This document shows, in pieces, positions 36,479 through 44,678 of a stretch of 64,000 nt of DNA. The stretch is from assembly GCA_964633815.1 (NCBI GenBank), contig CAZWHW010000006.1, forward strand, positions 24,461 to 88,460. The letters are read 5' to 3'. The DNA is from CALKZN01 sp964633815 (lineage in GTDB: Bacteria > Pseudomonadota > Gammaproteobacteria > Arenicellales > Arenicellaceae). The notes under the pieces are model-generated. The model saw only the letters and a program-made list of their open reading frames with translations, had not been told where the DNA came from and did not search any database. Numbering within the stretch: position 1 is the first letter of the stretch; every line of letters begins with the position of its first letter. Position numbers and translations under genes: made by a program.

Positions 36479-36579
36479 AAGTCCAAAATGGAAAACTAAA
36501 AAGAAAATATCAAAGCATATTGAGATAACAAATTTATTTAATTTTACAGAAACCGAAAAGATTTTTAGGCTTGCTATGT

Positions 36580-36599
36580 CAATAAGTGTGCACTTATTG
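36580..36599. repeat. 20-bp palindrome between DUF481 gene and lptG
   Basis: CAATAAGTG and CACTTATTG are perfect 9-bp arms separated by TG. No gene start is adjacent (lptG ends at 36731 and the DUF481 gene has already terminated), so an operator role is not obvious. Confidence 0.4.
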
Positions 36600-36730
36600 A
36601 TAATGCTACGGAAAACCCCTGCGAGAATGGAAGAAATTTATTCCTGAATAATATAGAAAATTCTAAAACAGCAGATATAAATAACGAATGACTAAAGAAT
36701 ATCTAGTTTAAACTATTCGCTTAACAAGAC

Positions 36731-37801
36731 TTAAACAACCCGCTTAATCATAAACACACTCACCAACAAAACAATAATCGTCGGTATGATAGCGCCTAGA
36801 AAAGGCGGAATGTTATACAGTAAGACAAAATATCCAAATGCTCTAGTCAAGATGAAAAAGCCTAAACCCATCATAATGCCAAAAAATAGGCTTTTGCCAA
36901 GCCCACCACTACGCACTTGCTTAAACACAAACGGCACCGCCAGCACTAACATAGCTAAAGTAGTAAATGGCGCAACAACCTTCATCCAAAAAGATAGTTT
37001 ATAAATATTCGTTTCTTGGCTATTCTCTTTTAAATGATCTATATATTTTAACAATTGCGACATCGACAACTGTTCAGGTTTAATCAAGAAAACACGCAAG
37101 ATTTGCGGATCAACCTTAGTCTCCCATTTGGCAACTTCCACCTGATCTGCAAACGCCCTATCTGGGTCAATTAAAGTGCGGTTCAAATTATTCAACACCC
37201 AACGTTTTGTTCCATCATCATAAGTCCCTTTTTTTGCACGAGATAAATGTCGTAACTTAGTATCTTGGTCAAATTCAAAGATCTTCACATTCAACAAAGT
37301 TAAATCAGGCAATACCTCACCTATACTAATATAACTAGACTCGTCACGCATCCATAGCCCAAAATCAGACTTTTGTTTCACTTTGGTTTGAATCGCTTCA
37401 GCACGAACTCTTAACGCTTTGGTTTCACTCACAGGCGCTATCAATTCACCTAAAATAATAGCAATGACACCAAGAATAACTCCTACTTTCAGAGTCGAAC
37501 CCACTATGCGAGCAATAGAAACACCCACTGATCGAAGAACAATCAATTCAGAGTCTTTAGCAAGCGCTGACAAACCCAAAATAGCGCCAATGAGTGCTGC
37601 AATCGGAAAGACTTCATACATAATCTTTGGCACACTGAGAATAACAAACTGAGCAATTTTCAGCAGTCCATAACTACCCCGATTAATGCTGCCAAGCTCA
37701 TCAATAAATGTAATAAAAACAAATAGAGACATCAACACTGAAAGAACCATAATAAATTGGCTCAAAATCGTTTTACGAAGGTATTTATCAATAATCTGCA
37801 T
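36731..37801 (-). CDS. lptG: LPS export permease LptG
   Basis: A 356-residue inner membrane permease of the LptB2FG transporter that extracts lipopolysaccharide and passes it to LptC/LptA. Six helices; N-terminal IIDKYLRKTILSQFIMVLSVL, the coupling-helix region ELIVLRSVGVSIARI, a periplasmic beta-jellyroll (about 135-270) and four C-terminal helices beginning LSFWMKVVAPFTTLAMLVLA. It lies 15 bp downstream of lptF on the same strand. Confidence 0.94.
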   Translation of the reverse strand: MQIIDKYLRKTILSQFIMVLSVLMSLFVFITFIDELGSINRGSYGLLKIAQFVILSVPKIMYEVFPIAALIGAILGLSALAKDSELIVLRSVGVSIARIVGSTLKVGVILGVIAIILGELIAPVSETKALRVRAEAIQTKVKQKSDFGLWMRDESSYISIGEVLPDLTLLNVKIFEFDQDTKLRHLSRAKKGTYDDGTKRWVLNNLNRTLIDPDRAFADQVEVAKWETKVDPQILRVFLIKPEQLSMSQLLKYIDHLKENSQETNIYKLSFWMKVVAPFTTLAMLVLAVPFVFKQVRSGGLGKSLFFGIMMGLGFFILTRAFGYFVLLYNIPPFLGAIIPTIIVLLVSVFMIKRVV

Positions 37802-37816
37802 ATGGAACCAGCTTGT

Positions 37817-38941
37817 TTATGCAGCAGCGCGTTGGCGTCGTTTAATTTTAAAACTCGGTGTTAAGCGGCGAGGGAATAAGGGCAAATTCAGGTTACGCCG
37901 ATATAAAAAATAAATAGCTAACAATGCAAAAATCATATGAACAAACCAAATCATAATTGGTGAATTCAATTGTCCTTTTTGCACAACTGCTACCGAATAA
38001 CTTAATAAATTGCTATAGATAAAATAAATCACAAAGGCCACAATCATGCCACTGGATTTCCCACTACGGCTATTAACATAACTTAACGCCAAGGCAAATA
38101 CGGCCAAAATAGGCACCAAAAAAACTTTGGCTACTCGCCAATACCATTCTCCTTTCATACGTGGATTATCAGAACTTGCAAGTTCCGCATTGCCTCGCGC
38201 TCGAATAGGCAATCTAGTTAATGGTTTTTGCTTGGTTTCAATCCGCAAGGCATAACGCTCAAAATCAACCACCCGATATTCTGGCGTTCCTGGTAGCCCT
38301 TCATAACGTGAACCATTGAGTAGAACCAAAAACTCATCACCGGTTTCTTCATCCAAAATTTGTGTCGCTCGATCAGCAACAACGACGCCTTCTTTTTCAA
38401 ATGAATTTTTATATAAAAAGACATTTTCATACTGTTGATCTTCTTTATTGAACTTCTCGACAAAATAAACAGCTTGGCCTGTTTTGGACTCAACAAATAC
38501 ACCAGGAACGACACCTGTAATGTCATTTCTCTGGCGATATTCATTTTCAATTTCATAGCCTTTTTTCAACGCCAACGGCGTTAACCAAAAGGAAAATGTT
38601 GCCACCATGCCGCCAACGATAAAAATCAAAATCCCTAGTGGCTTTAACAAATCCACTACACTCATGCCAGCACTAGAGAGAATAGCCATTTCGTGCTCTT
38701 TATACCAACGTCCCATCACCACTAAAATTGCTATATAAAACATCAAAGGCAGCATCACATCCAAATATGCCACCATTTTTAGCGATACTAAAATCAACAC
38801 CGACTCTACAGGAATGATTCCTTCAGCCGCTTGGCTCAAAAAACCCATCACCCGTAAAATCAAGAAGATAGAAATCACAATCACTGTCACAACTAATGCT
38901 GTACGCAAAATTTCTTTTATGAGTGAACGATGGATTATCAT
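37817..38941 (-). CDS. lptF: LPS export permease LptF
   Basis: A 374-residue partner of LptG. N-terminal IIHRSLIKEILRTALVV, coupling helix MAILSSAGMSVVDLLKP, periplasmic domain (about 130-265, with GVFVESKTGQAVYFVEKF), then helices including FFLVPILAVFALALSYVNSR-like YWRVAKVFLVPILAVFALAL. The C-terminus is short and Arg-rich. In many gammaproteobacteria pepA is divergent from lptF; here pepA lies about 7.4 kb away and the divergent space holds no convincing gene. Confidence 0.93.
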   Translation of the reverse strand: MIIHRSLIKEILRTALVVTVIVISIFLILRVMGFLSQAAEGIIPVESVLILVSLKMVAYLDVMLPLMFYIAILVVMGRWYKEHEMAILSSAGMSVVDLLKPLGILIFIVGGMVATFSFWLTPLALKKGYEIENEYRQRNDITGVVPGVFVESKTGQAVYFVEKFNKEDQQYENVFLYKNSFEKEGVVVADRATQILDEETGDEFLVLLNGSRYEGLPGTPEYRVVDFERYALRIETKQKPLTRLPIRARGNAELASSDNPRMKGEWYWRVAKVFLVPILAVFALALSYVNSRSGKSSGMIVAFVIYFIYSNLLSYSVAVVQKGQLNSPIMIWFVHMIFALLAIYFLYRRNLNLPLFPRRLTPSFKIKRRQRAAA

Positions 38942-39265
38942 AAATTTTGGAACTATTTCTTAACTTTCTAGTATGTAGATTACAGCCACTCTCAATTCGC
39001 TATGATACAAACTTAACACTCCAAGCGCATCCAATTTACACAAAATACATCGACGAATTAACGACTTTTATTATTCGCATTTTCCTTTTTTCCTCGATTA
39101 TGGGAAAACCAAACGCCTATTATTTAGCAATTACTTTCTTGAAACCTTTTTAAATATCCTCTTGGTGTAGACATATTGAGCTTTCAAACTCTAAGGTTGT
39201 TTCGTTTCATCATAAGAAATTATTTTATTACTGAACAAATATCAATTTAAACTGACCTTAAACTT
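38942..39265. other. Intergenic region upstream of lptF
   Basis: This 324-bp region should contain the lptF promoter and the 3' end of the methyltransferase transcript. A short plus-strand frame (38947-39153) has no ribosome-binding site or recognisable protein and is judged spurious. No clear terminator is seen. Confidence 0.5.
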
Positions 39266-40189
39266 CTACATTGACTTTGTTGCAACCAACATTGCGAAAT
39301 ATTGTGCCAAAGGAACATCTGGATAGTATTTATTATGATAATCGGCTTTGGCAATGAAACCTACTTCTTTAAAAATTTGCGACGCCTCACTAGCTGAAAC
39401 TGGATAATCTCGTTTGCGAACATGTTCGATTAATGATTCTACAACTGTTGATTCCCCCCCTCCATTGAGAAGCACTGTGCGAAAGGTTTTTAATAATCGT
39501 TGCTTCCATTGTGGAGCTTCTTCAAAATTCGCTTCAACAATATTGCTGAAATAAGCATTTGCTTTGATTTTCTCTGGATCTACCATCAAATAAGACTCCG
39601 TTGAATCATCTAAGCTTTCGTTAGGCCTGCGAACATAATTTGTATCATTTGGACGGTATTCATCCACATTAAAAAATACCCCACGTGGATCTAACAATTC
39701 ATGTAATTGTTGTGCTAAAAAATACAACTCTTCTGGTGTGCCATGATGAAAATTAAATCCAGAAAAGATAATGTCATATTGATGACGTAGATGCGGTTTG
39801 ACCTTGTTATCAGACAAATCCCAAGCAGTACCAGTGATGGTTTTGATATCGATCACATTAACCGAAAACTCAAATTGATTAAGCAAGTTTTCAGTTTGAT
39901 CATGATTGATATCGATGCCTGTGTAACTAAATTGTTGCTCAGTAAAATGAGCTAAAATATCGGCGAGTGTCACGGGTAAGCCTCCACAAGCAAGATCAAG
40001 GACGTGCAATGTGGAAGAATCATTATTTTTAGAATACTCAATAGAAGAACGGTCATCATCAGCGTAATTCGCTAAGATTTTTTTCAATACACCGATGCCC
40101 AGCTCTGCTGATTCACGATGCATTAATGCATTGGTGTCCAGACAAAGTTCATAGCCGCCATTTTTGCTGAAAACTCGCTCTCTTTTCAT
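39266..40189 (-). CDS. Class I SAM-dependent methyltransferase
   Basis: A 307-residue Rossmann-type methyltransferase. Motif I is HVLDLACGGLPVTLADIL at about residues 63-80; the acidic end of strand 2 is TGIDINHDQT, and motif IV is YDIIFSGFNFHHGTPEEL. After it the chain has DPRGVFFNVDEYRPND. Substrate unknown. It lies 21 bp downstream of the ytoQ-like gene and is probably co-transcribed with it. Confidence 0.8.
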   Translation of the reverse strand: MKRERVFSKNGGYELCLDTNALMHRESAELGIGVLKKILANYADDDRSSIEYSKNNDSSTLHVLDLACGGLPVTLADILAHFTEQQFSYTGIDINHDQTENLLNQFEFSVNVIDIKTITGTAWDLSDNKVKPHLRHQYDIIFSGFNFHHGTPEELYFLAQQLHELLDPRGVFFNVDEYRPNDTNYVRRPNESLDDSTESYLMVDPEKIKANAYFSNIVEANFEEAPQWKQRLLKTFRTVLLNGGGESTVVESLIEHVRKRDYPVSASEASQIFKEVGFIAKADYHNKYYPDVPLAQYFAMLVATKSM

Positions 40190-40210
40190 AGCAACTGTTC
40201 CAATTGCATT

Positions 40211-40654
40211 TTAATCAGAGGTTGTATAGCGCAAAATTTCAACCACTTGATCTGTCGTTTTAGCCCAACCCATTGATGATCCATCGACCTCTTTGAGTGG
40301 ATGCACAATGTCTTCATCATGCAAAGTGATATAAGGCTTACCCAATGCAGCACAAAAGCCTGCATCAAAAGCAGCGTTCCATTGTTTATATTTTTCACCA
40401 AAACGGATGACAGCGATATCACAATTTTGAATTAAACTCTTGATTCGAATTGAATTGACTCGAGACGATTGTTGATCACGCCAAAAGTTGCTTTCTGGTT
40501 TGCCCAGCACATCACCCGCGGCATCGCTGCTGGCATGATCAGTGTTTGCTGAGGTAAAAGCTATGTTCAAACCATGATTATTAACGCCTTGTATAATTTT
40601 TTCTCGCCAATCTGTGTGGATTTCACCCGATAGATACACTTGCCATTGCTTCAT
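40211..40654 (-). CDS. YtoQ family protein
   Basis: A 147-residue YtoQ (TIGR03646) protein, related to the nucleoside 2-deoxyribosyltransferase/TIR-like fold. Features: VYLSGEIHTDWREKI at the start, NFWRDQQSSRVNSIRIKSLIQNCDIAVIRFGEKYKQWNAAFDAGFCAALGKP, and LHDEDIVHPLKEVD. The WNAAFDAG segment carries the acidic residue typical of this fold's active site. The true activity is unknown. First gene of a probable two-gene unit with the methyltransferase. Confidence 0.85.
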   Translation of the reverse strand: MKQWQVYLSGEIHTDWREKIIQGVNNHGLNIAFTSANTDHASSDAAGDVLGKPESNFWRDQQSSRVNSIRIKSLIQNCDIAVIRFGEKYKQWNAAFDAGFCAALGKPYITLHDEDIVHPLKEVDGSSMGWAKTTDQVVEILRYTTSD

Positions 40655-40859
40655 AATATTTCCTTGGATTGATGGTTTCTAAGTTTTTTATTGCTAGACT
40701 TTTTATTCCTGAATAATAACTAATAACATATAGATTTCCTATTTTTCCAAATTCCAGTTAATCTCGTTAATTGATGGAACCTTTTATGCAATATATAGCG
40801 ATAAATCCCTTTCTGTTTAAATCCAACAAAATGACTTTAATTGACGCACATTCCTTATT

Positions 40860-41807
40860 TTGATTAAACACCGACTCAACCCTTGGCCATCACAGCTTAT
40901 GCAGCTTAGCAGCATGTTAGATGCAGGCTTAAGCGTCGAACACGCGTTAAAAACGCTTTTTGAAAGTCCAAAAAAGAATCGTGAAAGTAAAGATCAACAA
41001 AGTTTAAAAAAAATTATCCATAAAGTTAGCAAAGGATCAACATTATCTACGGCATTAAAAGCAAATCAAGTCATTGACCGATTTGATGCCACGTTGCTTC
41101 AAAATGCTGAAACTGCCGGACGTTTGCCACAAGGCTTAGACCATATATCTAAACTAAAACTTAACCGCCAAAAAATGATTCGCTCTTTATCTGGTTTAGC
41201 GTTACTTCCTAAAGCTATGTTGATTATTGGCGCACTTGCAGGCATTTTTGTTCGAATTGCCCAACAAGGACAAAATCCAACACAAGCGATAATAGACGTT
41301 AGCATTGTTCTAATGGTGTCAGTGATTATGATCACAATTGTTATTTCACTGTTGACTATCAATGCACGAATACCGCTTTCATTTATATGGAATTTTCCCT
41401 TATTAAAAAAACATAGCAAGACATTTCAACAACAATTTGAACAGCACTTCTATCATAGCCTTTTATGGCAAATTACTTCAGGTATAGATAGCGCTCATGC
41501 AATACAAAACAATGCGTTACTGCTTAACAACAATGCCTTCCAAAAGTCCACGAAACAAGCATCTCAACATGCAAGCAAAGGCACCGATTTACCAAATGCA
41601 TTAGAACAAAATGGTCTAATCTTAAGTAAGCGCATGCGACAAGCCCTGTTTCTGGCTGACACTGCAGGCACAATTGAAAAATCCGTTGGGCATGAACTCA
41701 AAAATATCCAACAACAAATCAAACAACACAATGAAAATCTTGTTTCTTGGTGGCCAAAAATACTTTATGTGAGCGTATTGATTATCATTATGAAATTCAT
41801 GTTTTAA
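40860..41807 (+). CDS. Orphan type II secretion system F (GspF/PilC-like) domain protein
   Basis: A 315-residue protein with two T2SSF repeats: LSSMLDAGLSVEHALKTLFE near residues 17-36 and WQITSGIDSAHAIQNNALLL near 200, with helices at about 110-130, 143-165 and at the very C-terminus. It lacks the roughly 60-residue N-terminal segment and part of the last helix of GspF/PilC (about 400 aa). The start is TTG at 40860 without a good ribosome-binding site; ATGs at about 40899 and 40914 are alternatives. No pilus or secretion genes are near, so it may be a relic or a component of a dispersed system. Confidence 0.65.
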   Translation: MIKHRLNPWPSQLMQLSSMLDAGLSVEHALKTLFESPKKNRESKDQQSLKKIIHKVSKGSTLSTALKANQVIDRFDATLLQNAETAGRLPQGLDHISKLKLNRQKMIRSLSGLALLPKAMLIIGALAGIFVRIAQQGQNPTQAIIDVSIVLMVSVIMITIVISLLTINARIPLSFIWNFPLLKKHSKTFQQQFEQHFYHSLLWQITSGIDSAHAIQNNALLLNNNAFQKSTKQASQHASKGTDLPNALEQNGLILSKRMRQALFLADTAGTIEKSVGHELKNIQQQIKQHNENLVSWWPKILYVSVLIIIMKFMF

Positions 41808-42298
41808 TTTACTTTCTACTGACTCATAGAAAAACATGGATTTGTCCATGATTTATGTTGCGCTTCAACCCTGTCACTTAAAATTAAAAATTAATTTTGC
41901 CACCCTTTATAACCTATTATTTTTTCTAATGAAAAGTACTTTTACCGGCAGTTAAAAATATTAAAAAAATCAATAATCACTATTGATTTTAAATTCACTC
42001 TATGAGAGTCCACTTGTCAATTGCTTTTATTAATACTATGATGATTTCAAACGAGTTGATTTTATTAGTAAAAGACACCTAAAGACATTCAGACTGAGGT
42101 GAATTTGTCGAGCATACATTTCCAGTAACTATTTTCCCGAAATCATAAGAAATAAGCGATTTTTTAACATACGACTTTTTAATCTCTTTTACAGAATATA
42201 ACTCGCGCAACTGACTTTAATACTCTATTTTTATGAAGTGTCTTAATTTGTCAGTTATCAAGTGATATTTAATCCAACATTCCAGAGAGATTTAAAAC
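41808..42298. other. Long intergenic region upstream of the TRAP operon
   Basis: This 491-bp region holds no gene I can support. Just after the GspF-like stop, CATGGA and TCCATG form a 6-bp hairpin (about 41835-41850) with Ts on the minus side only. The promoter for the TRAP genes should lie in the last 150 bp; AGAGAG precedes the first ATG. Confidence 0.45.
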
Positions 42299-43474
42299 AT
42301 GAAAAAGAAAAATCAGACTATTGAATCGGCTATAGAAACCACAAAAGACAGCACTCAAGAAACTGTTCAAAACACCAAACAAAACCGTCGAAACTTCTTA
42401 AAGACCTCCACCATAGCTGCTGCATCGACCGCGGCTATTAGTGCTCCGTTTATTGGTAATGCACAATCACAAAAAACTACTACTTGGAAAATTCAAACAT
42501 CTTGGCCTGGCGGTATTGGATTAGAAGTTTTTAAAGAATGGTGTAGTAGTATTGTTGAAAAAACTGGTGGTGAACTCGCATTCCAACCATTTGGCGCAAA
42601 GGATGTTGTTGGTGACTTTCAACTCTTTGACGCTGTAAAAAATGGCGTTATTGATGCAATGAATCCTTTCACTCTTTATTGGGCTGGAAGAATGCCTGCT
42701 GCGGTATTCCTCAGCTCATACCCAATGGGGCTTCGTAACCCTCACGAATGGGATGTGTTTTATTATGGACTTGGAGGCCTAGAAATTGCGCGCGAAATAT
42801 TTGCAAGACAAGACATGCATTATGTTGGACCAATCCATCACGGACCAAACATCATCCACTCAAAAGTTCCAATTCGTTCAATCAAAGATTTTGCTGGACG
42901 TAAAATGCGCTTACCAGGTGGCATGGTCGCTGAATTATTCAAAGCAGCTGGAGCGAAAACAACCTTGTTACCTGGTTCTGAAATTTTCCCAGCACTTGAA
43001 AAAGGCACAATTGACGTAGCCGACTTTGTTGGTCCTGCTATTAACTATGCATTAGGCTTCCATCAGGTAACTGATTTTATTTCAATGGGCCCTCCTGGAT
43101 TCATGTCTATCTATCAACCAGTTGATCTAATGGACTTAACTGTTGGTAAAAAGTCATGGAATAAAATATCTCCTGCAATGCAAAGATTCGTTGAAGCGGA
43201 AGTGCATGTTTATTCAGATATACATCACGCTAAAATTCAGAAAGCCGACCAAGAAGCTTGGGCGAAATTTGATGAAGCAGGCACTATTGTTTCTCGATTG
43301 GGTGAATCAGATATCGAAGAATTCACTAAGTTGGCTGTACCGCTATGGTACAAGTGGGCGAACAAAGAACCTGATGCAGCTCGCGTGTTCAAAATCCAAC
43401 TCGATTATATGATGTCAGGCAGTTTGGGTTATATCACTCCGGAAATGATTAAAGGTCAGAAACTAAATGTTTAA
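42299..43474 (+). CDS. TRAP transporter substrate-binding protein (TakP/DctP family), Tat-exported
   Basis: A 391-residue periplasmic binding protein. A long polar N-terminus precedes a twin-arginine signal, RRNFLKTSTIAAAS (Arg30-Arg31), with likely cleavage near GNAQS (about 57). The mature part begins TTTWKIQTSWPGGIGLEVFKEW. It has the DctP helix-strand pattern including GRKMRLPGGMVAELFKAAGA and FPALEKGTIDVADFVGP. Sequence style is closest to TakP/2-keto-acid and lactate-type TRAP receptors; the ligand is not proven. An intercistronic hairpin separates it from the permease genes. Confidence 0.9.
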   Translation: MKKKNQTIESAIETTKDSTQETVQNTKQNRRNFLKTSTIAAASTAAISAPFIGNAQSQKTTTWKIQTSWPGGIGLEVFKEWCSSIVEKTGGELAFQPFGAKDVVGDFQLFDAVKNGVIDAMNPFTLYWAGRMPAAVFLSSYPMGLRNPHEWDVFYYGLGGLEIAREIFARQDMHYVGPIHHGPNIIHSKVPIRSIKDFAGRKMRLPGGMVAELFKAAGAKTTLLPGSEIFPALEKGTIDVADFVGPAINYALGFHQVTDFISMGPPGFMSIYQPVDLMDLTVGKKSWNKISPAMQRFVEAEVHVYSDIHHAKIQKADQEAWAKFDEAGTIVSRLGESDIEEFTKLAVPLWYKWANKEPDAARVFKIQLDYMMSGSLGYITPEMIKGQKLNV

Positions 43475-43532
43475 TCTAGTTATCGATTGAGCGAAATCAC
43501 AGTTCAGTGATTTTATCTTATCCATTTAAAAA

Positions 43533-43551
43533 CCGACCCTTCTGGGGTCGG
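43533..43551 (+). other. Intercistronic hairpin between TRAP receptor and permease genes
   Basis: CCGACCC and GGGTCGG make a 7-bp GC stem around 5 nt, 58 nt after the receptor stop and about 10 nt before the permease ATG. It has no T-run on the plus strand. Such hairpins often protect the upstream message, so the receptor would be made in excess over the permease. It could also hinder ribosome access to the next ATG. Confidence 0.6.
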
Positions 43552-43560
43552 CGTTAAATT

Positions 43561-44676
43561 ATGCCAAGTTTAAACTTTGTTCTTCCGCACTGGATGTACT
43601 GGGGCGGTCTTATATTATTTCCTTTATTAGCAATTTTTATGTTGCGCAATCATAAAGATGGAGACAAGCCCGACCTGAGCGCTTCACTTTCAATAAGCTA
43701 TTTCTTATTAATCACCGCAGGTTTTATCGGCATGCATCGTTTGTATTTGAAAAATTTTTGGGGTTTAGTGTTCATCCCCATATTCATTGCGCTACTGTTT
43801 GCGAATGCGACTAGCAGAGATACACGTGAAGGAATTTCAAACTCAAGTAATGACATTGCTAAAGCTGAATTTTTGCTTGAAAGGGCTCAAAAAGACCTAG
43901 CGAATGGCAATGAAGGTGCCCAAGCCAAAATAGAAAAGCAAGAAACATTACTCAGTGATGCAAATGTCCGCTTAGAAGAAGCAGAGCAAAATCAAAGTTT
44001 TTGGCAAAAAGTCGTTCAAGGTCTTGCCCTACTGCTGCTTGGCGGAATTATATTTGACGCCTTTCGCATACCATCTATGAAACGTCAATGCGATATACGA
44101 GAACGTGACAACCCGATCGTGCACAACATGGAGCTAGACCAAGCACTTATCACTGCCGATGGTGGCAATGTCATGCCAGAGCACAATGCATTTTCTAGAT
44201 TCGTCGGTAAACTAAATAATTTCGTTGGAACCTTTGTCGCCTATTGGTCAGTAATAGCTGTCATCGTTTATTACTACGAAGTTATTGCCCGATATGTATT
44301 TAACTCCCCCACTAACTGGGCACATGAAGGTATGTTCTTGATGTTTGGTGCACAATATTTATTAGCTGGTGGTTTCTGTTTGCGAGAAAATGCCCATGTC
44401 CGGGTAGATGTGCTGTACACCCATTTTTCTGAACGAAAAAAAGCCATCGTTGATATTCTGACTTCCGTATTTTTCTATATTTTCATGATCTCATTATTGG
44501 TCTCAGGTTGGACTTTTTTCATGGATTCTTATTCTGTCGGTGAGGTTTCCTTTACCGAATGGGGAATTCAATATTACCCAATCAAACTTTCTCTCACTGC
44601 AGGTGCTTTGCTACTACTATTGCAAGGCACATCGCGTTTACTCAACGATATTAATACGCTTCGGCAGGTGAGTTAG
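43561..44676 (+). CDS. TRAP small permease (DctQ) fused to N-terminal TM2-like and coiled-coil region
   Basis: A 371-residue protein, about twice the length of a normal DctQ (about 170). Residues 10-85 have helices and GMHRLYLKNFWGLVFIPIF (57-75), which looks like a TM2-domain motif. Residues about 95-147 form a charged coiled coil. A helix at about 150-167 follows, then a linker. The DctQ domain (about 210-365) has VGTFVAYWSVIAVIVYYYEVIARYVFNSPTNWAHEG and ENAHVRVDVLY. It joins the receptor to DctM in the inner membrane. The N-terminal part may sense or dock to another protein. Confidence 0.88.
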   Translation: MPSLNFVLPHWMYWGGLILFPLLAIFMLRNHKDGDKPDLSASLSISYFLLITAGFIGMHRLYLKNFWGLVFIPIFIALLFANATSRDTREGISNSSNDIAKAEFLLERAQKDLANGNEGAQAKIEKQETLLSDANVRLEEAEQNQSFWQKVVQGLALLLLGGIIFDAFRIPSMKRQCDIRERDNPIVHNMELDQALITADGGNVMPEHNAFSRFVGKLNNFVGTFVAYWSVIAVIVYYYEVIARYVFNSPTNWAHEGMFLMFGAQYLLAGGFCLRENAHVRVDVLYTHFSERKKAIVDILTSVFFYIFMISLLVSGWTFFMDSYSVGEVSFTEWGIQYYPIKLSLTAGALLLLLQGTSRLLNDINTLRQVS

Positions 44677-44678
44677 TT

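Noticed and set aside
38947..39153. 68-codon plus-strand frame divergent from lptF
   Set aside because: No ribosome-binding site, no recognisable domain, begins 5 bp from the lptF ATG and would occupy its promoter.
43533..43551. Rho-independent terminator within the TRAP operon
   Set aside because: The hairpin has no T-run on the plus strand; recorded as an intercistronic hairpin.
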